From: Chrysomallon squamiferum
Lineage: Eukaryota > Mollusca > Gastropoda > Neomphalida > Peltospiridae
Direction: 5' to 3'
Assembly (NCBI GenBank): GCA_012295275.1
Contig: CM022670.1
Location: 12,629,583-12,693,582 of the forward strand
Length of the DNA: 64,000 nucleotides
In this document: positions 26,650 to 40,799 of the stretch, in pieces
How positions within the stretch are numbered: position 1 is the first letter of the stretch
How the letters are laid out: each line of letters begins with the position of its first letter
Notes under the pieces: generated by a model
Seen by the model: only the letters and a program-made list of their open reading frames with translations
What the model was told of the DNA's origin: nothing
The model's database searches: none
Program-made: the position numbers and the translations under genes

Positions 26650-27900
26650 CTATATGTATGAAATCTTTGCTCGTTTCATAACTCTACGTTCATCAAGGGC
26701 AAAAATAACTGACGTATGCTAAACGAAAACCTTGTTACTGAACTTAGTACCAAGACTTCTATTTTGATCACAATAAGTATAACGAAATAACCACAAGAAC
26801 ATTTAAACCCTTAAGCGAAATCAGATTTCCGTTACGTTGTCAATTACCGTGTAATCTATTTCTGAAAACACGTGGACGGAATTACGTCGGAAATTAACCA
26901 ATCAGATGGAACGTAAGCAACGGCATTTGACATTCAGTTAATACTCGATAAACTCAGATTACTCAAAGACAGACGGAAAAGATATACGACACAGATTGAG
27001 CAGTTTAACGGATAATTTGAGTTATAGCTAGTTAATTTAATTTCTCGTGATAAAGCGTTTTTCTTCTTCTTCTTCTTCTTCTTCGCTTCTTTTCTTTTCT
27101 TTTGTGAATTGAAATTGCCGAGTATCAGAAAAAAGCTGGAACAGAATATTAAGGACGCATGTAGCATATGCGTGTATGACAGTTTCAGTGTGTGCATTTG
27201 ATAATAAATAAGTGTGTGTAAATTTATAATTACGTATATTTATCGTTTTCTTTATCTTGAGACTGCCCATTATGATTTACTTTCTTCTCGCTTTTAGCAA
27301 GCGTGGATGTCGATTTTTTCAAACACATTTTATCTCTCAGACTCGGTAATCAGTTTAGAGTTACCTAACAAGAAAATGGGTGCAAACTGAGTACATAATT
27401 AAGTAACTGCGTTCACTACTTCGCCAGTTCTGTTCCTGTCAAGTCTGGTGGTGACAGCAATAAGAACGAATGAGAAATTTCTCAAATCGATAACACATTT
27501 TAAATCTCGCTCTGATATCAAACGTGCCCGTAGCCGTGCAGTTAAGATTATGTCACCGTCTTCATAGTACGTCATCATTTTACGTTTGCATCGTAAAATA
27601 AAATACCTGTGTCAGTTACTGCTAACTCGCTAACATTCTAACATGCTACTCATCTTTCTTATGTACTAATATACTAATTGTATTATTGTCGCATTTAAAA
27701 GAGAAAAGAGAGACTCCTTTTTTCCTAACTGGGTTTTTCTATGTCTCTGTTTTTTTTAAATTTTGATTCTCAACTTTAGTTTCTCTTTGTTTCTGCCTCT
27801 GGATCTATCTAGTCCCGCTTCTGAACCATCCTCTATAATAAGCAATAGCCATAAAAACGCTAAAAACTATAAAACAGTATTGGCTATTCTGGTATAAAAA
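26650..27900. other. repeat-poor non-coding stretch
   Basis: Moderate complexity. 26830-26960 carries CAATTACCG, GGAATTACG and AACCAATCAG words of the kind bound by homeobox and CCAAT factors. A TTC array lies at 27062-27084. No gene is supported. Confidence 0.4.
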
Positions 27901-27946
27901 TACCATTGTTATGTGAAGATACTGTTTGTCTGTTTTTCTCTGCTAG

Positions 27947-28164
27947 ATATTGTTAATTCTGCTGAACAATGGCAGATCAATAAGACTGCAGCTTCAGTGC
28001 TGATCAGAAAAAGGCATCGCTTTGAATCATACTTGACGGCTTTCAAGATGACAATCGCATATTTAGATTTACGAATTAATAAACTTCGTGGACATATACT
28101 TGATACGCTGATTGATAACCGCGATTCTCTACAGTACATGTACACTTACTTCTGCTTGAAATAG
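27947..28164 (+). CDS. candidate (terminal) exon, unknown
   Basis: A strong acceptor (TGTTTTTCTCTGCTAG, AG at 27945-27946) opens a frame of about 72 codons to TAG at 28162. The translation has mixed, protein-like composition, including SAEQWQINKTA, RKRHRFESYL and DNRDSLQYMY, and no microsatellite. There is no good internal donor, so it would be a last exon. There is no in-frame ATG before residue 39. No family is recognised and no partner exon upstream is identified; chance remains quite possible. Confidence 0.27.
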
Positions 28165-28257
28165 AGATGTGTGTCGAGAGAATGTTAGAGAAAGATGAAA
28201 AGAAAATATACAAGCGAAGACAAACAAATACACATACAAATGAGAGATAGAGATAGA

Positions 28258-28297
28258 TAAAAGAAGAGAGTGATGGATATATACATACATTATATAG

Positions 28298-28346
<49 letters not shown>

Positions 28347-28357
28347 GAGAGATAGAA

Positions 28358-28455
<98 letters not shown>
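28258..28455 (+). repeat. (TA)n-(CA)n-(AG)n segment, copied at 53416-53606
   Basis: TAAAAGAAGAGAGTGATGG and the following sequence up to the TA tract (about 53 bases) match 53416 onward exactly. The compound TA-CA-AG microsatellite then follows in both copies with different lengths. Beyond the (AG)n the two sites are unrelated. Confidence 0.9.
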
Positions 28456-28456
<1 letters not shown>

Positions 28457-28459
28457 ACT

Positions 28460-29340
28460 TATAAAAAAGAAGAAAAATAATTACTACTATTACGGAAAAC
28501 AAAATTATCTCAGTATATGAGGTCGCAATTATATATAGATGTTGGAAAAGGTATATATACATCTGCGAGTGTTTTTGTCTATTCTGTTCTGTTTCTGTTG
28601 AAAAAAAAAAAAAGTCAGAAATTCCAGCACGGAGTTGTAAGATATACTATGACACCACCACAGCTGTAGAATTCACACAAAAACTAGGTATGTGAAACAT
28701 AATCAATCGTAACTTTGTCTGTTTGTGTCATTGCCGAGTTACCGATTTCTGTTCACATCGAGAGAGTCAGGGTCAGAAGAAAAAGATCGTAAACGAGAAT
28801 GCGATGTGTATTGTTACACAGAGGGAACAGAGGAACTGAAAGAGAAGCAGGAGAAGTTGAAAACATAAAGAGTAACAGAGATTAATTAATGAGTGAAAAG
28901 AGAGCCAGGGTGAGTGACATGTGAGTGAGTGAGTCAACGTGTAAGTGAGTGAATGACTGAGTGAAGAGAGACGGAAGGAATGCTGAAAGAAAAAGCGACA
29001 AAGAAAAATTAAAATCAGAAAGAAAAAATAGAGGTCAGATAAAAAAATAAATGCCGATGATAACACAAGATTCTATAACTGTACTTATATCCAGTTGAGA
29101 CAAGAAGAGCTAACAAAGATTTACAAAATACTGATAAATAAAAAAAAAATTCGAAGAAAAAATAACGTAAATAGCGAAGATATATAACCTGACACGTGTA
29201 TTTATAAAAAGAAAACGAAACATTAAAAGGTACAAGATAGTGGTAAATCTAAGATTATGCATATCTACATAAACAAACATTATACATCAACAAGGATTTG
29301 CCAGCAGATAAGTAACGAACGTCATTTCGGTATAAATATT
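28460..29340. other. non-coding, AG-rich and AT-rich stretch
   Basis: GTGAGTGAGT-type repeats at about 28910-28970 and A-rich sequence after. The minus strand has a pyrimidine-rich acceptor near 28990, but the frame after it is a translated repeat. Confidence 0.45.
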
Positions 29341-29414
29341 GTTTAACATGAAAGAAATCTGCCCTCTTGGAATATCTTTTCTTTCTGCAAACATGTACAC
29401 ACATTTATCATTAC

Positions 29415-29551
29415 CTGAACGCTGCTGATAACGACACAGATACTTAGCAGAAGGAGACGAAGAGAAGGCAGTTGTGATTCCATGTTTTCAAACCCAGTTT
29501 TCTTGAAATGTTGGTTGATATAAAAGGTAAAGCGATCGACCTGGACGAGGT
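29415..29551 (-). CDS. candidate signal-peptide exon of a secreted or membrane protein
   Basis: On the minus strand a long pyrimidine tract ends in TCCCAACAG (AG at 29553-29552), and the exon closes with GTTCAG|GTAATG (last exon base 29415). Inside, an ATG at 29483 in strong context (AAAC ATG G) starts exactly 23 codons ending at the donor in phase 0. They read MESQLPSLR, then a hydrophobic LLLLSICVVI, then SSVQ, a normal signal-peptide layout of basic n-region, short h-region and small-residue c-region. The 68 bases before the ATG would be 5' UTR. A first exon ending on a signal peptide is a common gene structure. The next exon was not identified; the frame upstream of the ATG is also open, so an internal transmembrane exon is the alternative. 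Confidence 0.4.
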
Positions 29552-29716
29552 CTGTTGGGACAAAAAGAAAAACGAAAAACGAGATAAGACAGTTCACGAT
29601 CGTGACTTCTGGCCTTGTAGCATTGAGTGAGTTGATGTTTGTTAAACAACACCTTGATATCCTGACACATTTTTCAGTATCAGTGCGTTACGAGTCTAAC
29701 ATATGTCTTCTTCTGC

Positions 29717-30021
<305 letters not shown>

Positions 30022-30029
30022 TTTTTATT

Positions 30030-30680
30030 TTTTTTCAGATAACATGAGAAAACCATAATGTTCTCTCAATTAGGAATGATGAGTTTTTCACTCACAGCAA
30101 AATGTATCTTCTAACCCATCAAACCTCACTCGATCATACTAACCAGCAAGCTTCTGAAACCAGAAACGTATCCCAGACCTTCCAGAAGAGAACGAATTTC
30201 AGTGCTTTGGTAAAAGAGGCTGTAAAGCTAACCTCTTATTACAATCCTTTGGGATTTATTTATATTTCGTTAATCATATGCGATATTTCAAATGAGAGAG
30301 AGAGAGAGAGACATGTTTTCCTTTTATGCTGTCAACGCCTGTTAATCTTGTATGTAATGAAAACGTTCATTTAATCAACTGGGAAGCAACCCAGTTTTTT
30401 GTCGCATTTTACTCTTATATATTAATCACAGCACAGTGATTCTAATAACACCATTTATATAAGCTATTTGATATTCGGTTTAGGATTTGAATACATCAAC
30501 CATAATCATCTGAAGATAAGATTTAAACTTTTCCGACAAACAGCTTCTTAACGAGAAGAATATGGTTACGAAATTAACCTTCTTATGAAAAATTACATTT
30601 AAAAGATTTAGCTAGAGAGAATATGAACTAATGTCGATTATCCAGACATTAGTATTAGTGTATTATTTTTATTCTGTATT
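30030..30680. other. non-coding stretch
   Basis: Moderate complexity at 30100-30250, then AT-rich with a short GA run near 30297. No gene that I would call. Confidence 0.45.
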
Positions 30681-30685
30681 TTTGA

Positions 30686-30709
30686 CAGAGAGAGACACAC
30701 AGAGAGAGA

Positions 30710-30795
<86 letters not shown>
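30686..30795 (+). repeat. (AG)n microsatellite
   Basis: Interrupted at the left (ACACAC, GTG), pure from about 30715. Confidence 0.95.
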
Positions 30796-30798
<3 letters not shown>

Positions 30799-30799
30799 T

Positions 30800-31480
30800 A
30801 ACGAATGAAATTCACATTTTAAATATCTCTGCGGTGAGAGGGAAACAAAATAAATATGAAGTTCTAAAATAAAAAGTAAAATTTTACAAGAATTACGGTA
30901 GTGTGCAAGAAGTTAAAAAAAACAAAATAGAACAAAAGAAACACGGAAAGCTTAAAGCTCTGTTTAAATAATACATAGCTGTGGATAAAACAATCATATG
31001 ACACTAATTCTTTTGACAGCCAGCTCTTTAAGGCATTAAGTGATTTACATTTCTAAGCCGTATTTAATAAATTCTTGCCTCTGTTTTAATTAAATCTGAA
31101 AAAAAAAAAAAAAAGAAAAAAAAGAAATAGGCCTGGTTATAATTAACACACAATGTCATAACGATCTTTGAAAACTGCATACCTACGGGTAAGCGAGAAA
31201 AACAATACCATGTTTAAGTTGTAATCTTGTTTATGTCTACAGTCTAGTTGTTGACAGTGTAATAACAAAACACGTATACAGAAATCTGCGGAGATTACAG
31301 TTTTCTACTTTACTTTACGAGAATTTGAATAATGACACATATATACTGACACTACAGTGTTTCGGATGGTTTTCTTGCTAAAGGTGTACATGGGAAAGAG
31401 AGAATAAATATTATATACTGGAGTTATATATCAGCCTTTTCAATTTTTTAAATTTTTATTTATTTATTTGTTGTTGTTGT
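30800..31480. other. AT-rich desert
   Basis: An A run near 31100. Nothing else is supported. Confidence 0.55.
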
Positions 31481-31482
31481 TT

Positions 31483-31483
31483 C

Positions 31484-31540
<57 letters not shown>

Positions 31541-31558
31541 AATAAATAAATAAATAAA
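31483..31558 (+). repeat. (AAT)n-(AAAT)n microsatellite
   Basis: Triplet tract passing into a tetranucleotide tract. Confidence 0.95.
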
Positions 31559-31559
31559 A

Positions 31560-32667
<1,108 letters not shown>

Positions 32668-32669
32668 AG

Positions 32670-34010
32670 AAGATTATATTCATAAAGAAATCACATAGAA
32701 CCGTTAAAACAGAACCATTATCTGTACGTTAAAAAATAACACGGTTTTTTAAATATTTATTTTAGCTGGGTTTTTTTTGTGAAATATAAGTTTCAGATAC
32801 AAACGATAATGCTAATGTGCCAAACTTAACTTAACGAGAGATGGAAAAAAAAAAAATATGTATATATATATATATCTATATATCCCCAAAAAACAACAAC
32901 CCAAAAAGTAGAAATTAACAAAAAATAACAGAAAAGGGAAAAAATTGTGAAACTGAATGAAAGAGGCAAAAAAAAAAAAATGTAAAAAAAAAAAAAAAAG
33001 TGTTAGAAAAAGTTCAGTAATATGTACGATAAGAAAACATGATGTGATTTATTGAGTGAATAAAGCGAGTTTCATGTTTAGCAGTTGTTATCAGGACACA
33101 GATAAATTCTCGTTACGTGAAGTTTTTCAGACTTTAAATATGCGCTGTTTTTCTTTCACTCGGTTCAGAAGAAAGAAAGGAATGACGTTTGAAAATGTAA
33201 AATAAAGTAATAAAATAATAAAAAAAAAAAGGAAGAAATACATGAAGAACCAAAAACAACAACGCATGGAAGATTGAAAAAAGCACAACAAACAAACAAA
33301 CAAATGCAATAAAAGAAAAGAATTAAAAAAAAAATAATAATAATAATAAAAAACATATTCATTCTCTTGTTATTTTTGGTTATTAATTTTTTATTATTAT
33401 TATTATTTTTTTAATGGACATTATTAACATTTTCTCTAAATTCAATTTTTAAAGTGTCACTTTTTCGTTCAATCATGGATTTTAAAATTAATTTGTTGAC
33501 GATTTTTTTCGATATTTTTCCCCAACAACCTTTTTAAAACCACTTGATAATGTCAGTTAGTTTCATAAAATGATATAAGAGAGAAAAAAAAAAAAAACAG
33601 CGTATTATGTCCTAACGGATGATGAAATTTCCAAACCAAATGCTCTGAAGATAAGGAGATGACGTCAGTATGTCAGATATTTATTTAGTGTGAAATACCT
33701 AAACAAACAAAAACACAAAATTAGACAAATTAAATTTAGCTATTGTAGAATTTTATTTTATTTTATTTTATTTATTTTTTTATTTTTATTTTTTTTCAAT
33801 CATGTTTGTTTCTGCATTATTCTGTAGGCCAGTGGCGATATTTTGTTTTCTTCTTCTTTCTTTTTCTTATTCTTCTCTCCATCAGTTTAACTGTGTCTTT
33901 TTTTCTGTCTTTCTACATAACTATATGTATGTATGTATGTGTGTATGTGTGTATGTATGTATGTATGTATGAATCTGTTATATAGGTCTCTATTAGTATA
34001 TGTGTGCGTA
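32670..34010. other. A-rich/T-rich desert with CRE palindrome at 33660
   Basis: A runs near 32845, 32972 and 33582, and T-rich sequence near 33750-33800. TGACGTCA lies at 33660-33667. (TATG)n lies near 33925-33970. No gene. Confidence 0.5.
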
Positions 34011-34013
34011 TGT

Positions 34014-34015
34014 AT

Positions 34016-34090
<75 letters not shown>

Positions 34091-34092
34091 TT
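34014..34092 (+). repeat. (TTTA)n microsatellite
   Basis: About 19 uninterrupted units. Confidence 0.95.
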
Positions 34093-34099
34093 ATTTCTA

Positions 34100-36190
34100 A
34101 TTATTTCTAGTCCACTTTACGACTGTCACTGAGAAGTTCAAATATTTTTGTATGAAATAACATGTTTATTTTAAAAGAAAATTTCCATGTTACCAAATAC
34201 ACATACAGATATTTACTGTTTTTCCTTGTTCCACACTGTTTACAACTGAACATTGGCAATCTTTTGCGCATATAAATTTCCTAGTCCAGATTTCTAAAAT
34301 AGCATCGATTCTCTGTTCTGATGTTAAAGCAGTACGATGTTTTTGGTGGAATTTTGCTTAAAAGCTCGGCGAAAGAATGACATTAACATTAAGAAGATAA
34401 TTTGTTTTATCAAAAGCTATTATCAAGAAGGCATGTTTAATTTTGTTTTTATTTATGTGGTTTTATTTCATGTAATCGCTAATCGTCCGTAGGGTATGAT
34501 TACTTAGTAGCCAGTAAGTAGCCACTAAACAAGTTAATCTTAATAATCTTAATAGAACATCCATAATACATTCTTCCTAGATCAGTTACGTCTGCTTACA
34601 GCAGTCGGACACCTAACTTAATACTCTCTTTGATTTTTTGTTAATTTTCTTAATTAGCGTGGTGTATTTCCTCAGAGCAGTAACAGCAGTTACAGATGAT
34701 CTTATGAACAAGCAATGACAGCTACTCAGTTCAATGGCTCTTCACTGCTTCGAGTGCAACAACTGAGATCCAGTAGAATTACGTGCAATGTAATATCACG
34801 ACAGAGACGATGTTGTAGTAATGTCTGTTTTTAAATAACGAATGGAGCAGTTTGCAGATGTTAAATTGCTGTGACCTGTACTGCAGGTTCAGTCGATGAG
34901 AAGTAGATGCCGCTGGCTGGCATAGACAGGTGAACGTTCTGTACATTTAAAGAAGGACATATTTTGAAGGGGTTGGGTGTCTGTTATAATCATTCGACCT
35001 TTCAGTACAGGTGGCCGTTAGACCAGTTTCAAATGAAAACTATATGTGTGTATGTGTATCTCTCTGTCTGTCTGTCTGTCTGTCTGGGTATCCATCAACT
35101 TCACACACACGTACACACACACATACACACACTCAAAAACAGTCTTTAATTCTCTTTCTTTCTTTTTAATTTTTAATTTTTAATTTATTTTTTTGTTTTT
35201 TTTGTTTCACTCTTAGACGTTCTCTACAGTAGACAAGAAAATTCATCTTGCACACGATTTAACTTTGTTAGAGATGGGATATCTGCAGATTTGGCATTCC
35301 ATGACGTTTTTGAATATCGTTTTACTTATTTATCATGCATCTTGGCTTTAAGTCGAACAGTTTTTCAAAATATTTCAGATAAAAATTTTATTTTTGTTTT
35401 TTTATTTTATTTATTTGTTTGTTTGATTAGTTTGGTTTTGGATTTTTTTTGGGGGGGGATATTTTTATATTTTGGAGTTTTTTTTTTTTTTGTTTTTTTA
35501 GTTAGTTAGATACTTTGTCAGTTAGACAGTTAATTAGTTAGTTTTATTTCACGTGGCAGTCAAAGCTGTGCCTACTTATTACAGCAACTACTCTACTTGT
35601 TTCATATTTAGTATGTCGGAAGATTATTTTTAACTTTAAGATATTTTATTAGACTTAACATACAGAAGCACAGGCTTGCTACAGTTCGGCTGTAAATAAA
35701 TAAAAACAAACAGATTTATAAACAAACAAACATACAATTAAATAAATAAATAAATAAAGCTATATTCATAAAGTCAAGCAAAGGAAAATATATAAAAATT
35801 TTTTTTTTTTTCATACTCGACTTCGTTAATTGACAAAAATAAAAAGAACAAGTTATTTTACGGATGTGCTTAAGTATACTTACTCTGTCTATAAGTATTA
35901 CGACAGTTCCAGTAAAGAAGGATTTGAGTAATAAAGCAGTGTTTTGTTCCGACAGTTAATGCGTTCTATAGAAAGCACTTAATGATACACGGAAAACACT
36001 TCGTATATTACATAAGTGTTTACAATAGACATAGAGATTCAGTTCATTTCATTCAACCGAGTTTCAGTAGACATTTAATCTTTTCTTCCTCTTGTTTTTT
36101 TTTTGCTTGGTCGATTATTTCATAAATTTATTTTTTTATTGTTTTCGTGTTTAATTTACCCTGCAATTATTATCTACAGAAAACCTTATA
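34100..36190. other. repeat-poor then AT-rich non-coding stretch
   Basis: 34100-35010 is of ordinary complexity without a supported ORF. (TCTG)n lies near 35060-35087. A T run is followed by eight G at about 35449-35458. The remainder is AT-rich. Confidence 0.45.
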
Positions 36191-36199
36191 TAAATATAT

Positions 36200-36261
36200 A
36201 TATTCGTAGTTGCGTGCGTGCGAGAGCGCGCGCGTGCCTGTTTTTTTGCGTGTGTGTGTGC

Positions 36262-36311
<50 letters not shown>

Positions 36312-36330
36312 GTGTGTGTGTACTCAGTCT
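36200..36330 (+). repeat. GC/GT repeat and (GT)n microsatellite
   Basis: GCGTGCGTGCGAGAGCGCGCGC precursor-like sequence, then (GT)n to about 36308. Confidence 0.9.
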
Positions 36331-37060
36331 TTTAAATACATATGAAAGCGTTCAGATATATTTCAGGCATGAAAGGAACGACTGGAACACGTCTAGTTTA
36401 TCCTGTGTCTTTACATGTGCTAAAAAAACAAGAAAAACAAAAACAAACAACAAATGATAGAACAATTAAAAAAAAAGAAAGAAAGAAAGAAAGAAATAAA
36501 AAAATAAAAGTATAAAGTAGGATTATTCTCCTTTTGTCTGTTGAAACCTGTCTGTGATACTGCCTTAACTGTTCAGTTCAGGTAATATCACACTCGGATC
36601 AAATATATGCAAAAGGCTGAGTCTAACGTTAACTAAAATGAAATTGTCATGCATTAATGTGTAAAATGAATCATTTGAAAGAGCGTAACTTGAATAATAA
36701 CTATTGCTATTAGTAATAGTAGTAGTAGTAGTAGTAGCAGTAGTAGTAGTAGTAGTAGTAGTAATAGAATAAGTGTGAAATGATGCAGAGAATCAATGTG
36801 ACAAATAGTATGCATATAGTATATTTATATGCCCTGTTTTTGAAGGCTGTGTGTGCTTATGTTTGTGTTCTTGTACAACACTTTTCTCTGCACATCTGTT
36901 GTGCATGCGTTTACATGTTTCAGTGTGTGAGTGTGTGTATGTTAGCTTCTATCTGACTTTAAGTGTGATATCTGTCTTTCCATGTGTTTCTTTCTATATT
37001 TGTTTGTGTATGTCTGTTTTTGTAAAATATGTGTTTTTATATGGAAAGTCAGCCCGAATG
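36330..37060. other. non-coding stretch with a (TAG)n array
   Basis: A TAG triplet array at about 36715-36763, and scattered GT words after 36840. No gene. Confidence 0.5.
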
Positions 37061-37069
37061 ACAGATACT

Positions 37070-37635
37070 CAAACACACACACATACACACACACACATAT
37101 ATGTATTTTGTGTATGTCCACAGTTAGATATGCATACACACAGATATAAACATATAGACATATAATAGTACATACAAACATATAGTGCATATACGTTTGT
37201 AGATAAACCGCACGTTTTACGCACACAGACACACAGACAAACACAAACATTTACACACACAGACATATATATGTATATATAAACAGATATAAATGTGCGC
37301 GATATATACTCACATACTGCATATTTCATTGAGTGCATATGCGTATGTTTATATCAGTTTTAAGTGTGTAAAAGAGGCATGTATAGGCACATATATATAT
37401 GTGCCTACGCATGTATGTATATATATATTTAAATACATTCGCATTTATATATATTTATATTTAAATACACATATGTATATTTATGTAACTATGTGTGTAT
37501 ATGTATATGTGTGCGTAAATAAATAAATAAATTGGCATATTTGCATAGATATATATGCACACACACAAACACACACACATCATATATATACATGCACACA
37601 TATTCACAGACAGAAAACACACACACACACATACA

Positions 37636-37667
<32 letters not shown>

Positions 37668-37830
37668 AAAGAGATATAAACACGCGTACTTGTATACAAA
37701 CACAGATATTCATATATTACATGTGTCTATGAATATAAATATAAACAGACACACAAATGTATATACATAACACACACATGTATGTATGTATGTATGTATG
37801 TATGTATATATGTATGTATGTATGTCTGAG
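37070..37830. repeat. 750-bp mixed CA/TA/GT microsatellite field
   Basis: Short interlaced (CA)n, (TA)n, (GT)n and (TATG)n runs. At 37384-37407 there is a perfect 24-base palindrome: arms TAGGCAC and GTGCCTA around (AT)5. All overlapping ORFs are repeat translations. Confidence 0.9.
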
Positions 37831-37834
37831 TTAA

Positions 37835-38330
37835 ATTAGGATGCTCTGTGGATCCCTAAGCGTCCTTAAGTTCGTGGAGCTGATCTTGGTTGCTATGGTG
37901 GATGTGTCCAGAACATGCAGTTCTGTCAGTTGACCAGTGTCCGACCTTCTGTCCGAATTCATCACTGCAGCTTTGTTCTCAGTGAACACACTTTCTGAAG
38001 TTAATGTTCCTCCGATTTACGTTGATTTACTCGAGTCACAGAATTTTTAGTTTTTCAGAAATATCAATCTCGAAGCAGTAACGTGTTGATTTCTTGAACA
38101 GTTCAGTACTCAATGTTGTCTCCTCAGGAAATAAGTGTTAATCTTTATCAGTATAAAAATACTGTTGAAAATTTCACCTCCACTTGCTGGTGATGTATCT
38201 GTTTACACCTCAGCGTCTGGAACTGAAATTACCTTCGATTCTGTCGTCAAGCTACTTATTCCAAGGAAATGACGTCACACAATGGATTTGAAATTTTTTC
38301 TTTATTACCTCATTACTTTATATAAAATTT
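37835..38330. promoter_or_regulatory. high-complexity island with CRE
   Basis: About 450 bases free of microsatellites, GC-richer than its flanks, carrying GGTTGCTATGGTGG near 37889 (half of an X-box-like site) and a perfect CRE TGACGTCA at 38270-38277. No ORF is supported. The regulatory role is inference. Confidence 0.25.
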
Positions 38331-38361
38331 GACTATATATAACTTTAGGATTCTAGAAGAG

Positions 38362-38393
<32 letters not shown>

Positions 38394-38480
38394 TATTTAT
38401 TTATTTTTATTTTTTTTTTTTTTTTTTTGTTGTTGTTGTTGTTGTTTTACTTGTTTTTCTTTCTTTCTTTTTTTTTTTTT
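38362..38480 (+). repeat. (TTA)n, T runs and (TTG)n
   Basis: Adjacent low-complexity tracts. Confidence 0.9.
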
Positions 38481-38805
38481 TACGTTCATGTTGAATTACA
38501 AAAATACTGTTAACATTCAGGTCATAAAATTAATTTTTCAATCACGGATTCGGATTATATCTGTAGGAAGTATTGCATGCAGTTGTAAATGAAACTAGTG
38601 TTTCTCAACGCTTCGAACAGAAATACTTTTTTATTTCTTTTATTTTTGTTGTATTTTATTTGTTTGTTTCTCTTTCAATATTTGTTAATTTTTTATATTT
38701 TTTAATTCTGATTTTCAGAAATATATTTTATTATTATTTTATTTGTTTTAAATTATATTTAATTTTCAGAGAATTATTATTCATATTTATTTTCTTACAG
38801 CACAG

Positions 38806-38807
<2 letters not shown>

Positions 38808-38856
<49 letters not shown>

Positions 38857-38937
38857 ATTTGTGAATTTTCATCACTCAACAAATTTGTATATTAATTATT
38901 TATCAGTGTCAAATATTGATTCTTTCACATTAATAAT

Positions 38938-38969
<32 letters not shown>

Positions 38970-38995
38970 ACAATAATAAATAAATAAATAAATTT
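38808..38995. repeat. (ATT)n and (AAT)n tracts in opposite orientation
   Basis: (ATT)n at about 38808-38852 and (AAT)n at about 38935-38970 are mutually complementary, so the locus can form a long imperfect hairpin. Confidence 0.9.
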
Positions 38996-38999
38996 TTTA

Positions 39000-39800
39000 A
39001 TTGATTTTTGATTATTGTATAATTTTTGTTGTTTATCTGACTTATAATAATTATGCCCTCCAGTCTTAGTAATAGTAATTTATATTTTATTTTATCATAC
39101 ATTATCGTTTGTTCTCAAAGGTATGCACATATAATTTGAAATGGGCCTTCAGTGCTAGAAATCTTATTTTTATATTTTGTGTTTTTCAGAGCTGGCGATG
39201 GTTGTTAAGAAACGATGCTGTATTTGAATTTTCCTGTAAAAAAATTGATAAAACAGAGAACTATTAAAAATGCCAGCACAGGTAAATATTTGGTAACAAA
39301 CATAATTAACTGTTGTTCGAATGTTTTTAGGGTCTCAGAGAAATTAGTGTATATACTCATCGAGTTGTCTCTCTTTTCGGAAATCTTTAGTAAAAGGCGT
39401 ACGCTGTTTTTTCTGTGCAGAGAAACCAGAGATAAAGTTTATTCTCGGATCGATTTCTGTAATTTACTATTTCTCTTTTCGTTCAGTGCTGGTGGCTGCC
39501 TCCTACAGTTTCTTTTTATAATAATTTTTCTCTGTTTTATGTATGAAAACTCATATATTGGTACGTAAAGGAAACAGAGCACAAGATGAATGTATTAATA
39601 CACTGATTGTAAATAACATCATAATAATTATTATAATAACTAACCACGGGAAAAATACTTGAGGAACGATTTGAAACTAATGCCTCAGTAAGACTGGACT
39701 TTTTGATATAATGAATGAATGGAAAAAAATAAAAAAATAAAAATAAAAAAATAAATAAATAAAATCAAAAGCAAACAAAAAGCCCACAAAAAATATAATA
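39000..39800. other. non-coding stretch with exon-like splice signals
   Basis: A good acceptor (GTGTTTTTCAG ending at 39189) and donor (AGCACAG|GTAAAT, last exon base 39281) bracket 92 bases. All three frames contain stops, so it could only be a non-coding or terminal exon. A chance ORF of 117 codons (39215-39568) overlaps it. Confidence 0.25.
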
Positions 39801-39807
39801 TTATTAA

Positions 39808-39877
<70 letters not shown>
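39808..39877 (+). repeat. (ATT)n microsatellite
   Basis: About 23 units. Confidence 0.95.
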
Positions 39878-39979
39878 TTAATTCAAAAAATAGATACTTT
39901 CATGAAAATTGAAGTGTTATTAAAATAGTCATTATCAGAAAATGAACCTTAGTTATAATGACTTTTTACATTTGTTGTG

Positions 39980-40340
39980 ACACACACACATGCACAAGCA
40001 CACATAAACACAGAGACACATGCACTAACACACACATACATTAATTAAAATACACACGCATAATCTCATATACACATACATACCTAATACAAAAAACAAA
40101 AATATGTACACATACATTAACATACAAACGTACATAATACATATAATGTACACACTACACATACATACATAAAAACTAATATATGCAAATATCAGCAAAA
40201 TAAAACACTTTGACAATAATTACGGTAATATTGAAACAATATTAAGGAGTTATAACAAGAAAATGTTTGGTAAGACTGGGTCCTTGCATAGCGCGCGAGC
40301 GTGCGTGCGTGCGTGCGTGTGTGTGGGGTGGGTGGGTGTG
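39980..40340. repeat. scattered CA/CATA words and (GTGC)n-(GT)n
   Basis: CA-rich text to about 40170, then GCGCGCGAGCGTGCGTGCG near 40290 passing into GT and GGGTG. Confidence 0.8.
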
Positions 40341-40674
40341 TTGTATTTTCTTGCAGTAAAAAGTTGAGGTAATTCTATTTTTATTAATTTTATGCTTTTT
40401 TCTTTCTGTTCAGTGCTTTTGTTTTAGATTTTTTATGTTGCCTTTTTATCATCCTCGAATAACTTCTGTTAACATCAACAGCGTAATAGTTTCTGATTAT
40501 ATATTGTACACGATTTTATTGTTGTTTTGTTGTTGTTTTCTGAGACAAATCAGTGTGTTTGAAAATAAAAATAAAATGTTCAACGTTTTTTTTTTTTTTT
40601 TGCTCTTTGATATGAATTCTTGGAAATAGTTTCATTATCACAGACTACGCATATCAGTATAACATTACCAGAGT

Positions 40675-40740
40675 GATGGTAGTAGTAAATGTAGCAGCAG
40701 TAGTAGTAGTAGCAGCAGCAGCAGTACAAGTAGAAGTTGT
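40675..40740 (+). repeat. (GTA)n/(GCA)n triplet array
   Basis: Imperfect triplets related to the larger array at 41.4 kb. Confidence 0.9.
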
Positions 40741-40799
40741 TTTAGTAGCAACAGTGGGATGGATGTTACATTCAGAGCGGTGATTAACAGTGAAGTACA

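Noticed and set aside
28905-28995. Minus-strand acceptor near 28990 as the next exon of the signal-peptide gene
   Set aside because: The following frame is a translated CACT repeat without protein-like composition.
30098-30209. Acceptor, ATG and a 36-codon frame ending at a GTAAAA donor
   Set aside because: Short, with a weak donor, and no partner exon or domain.
39190-39281. 92-base exon with good acceptor and donor
   Set aside because: Stops in all three frames; kept only as a remark in the feature list.
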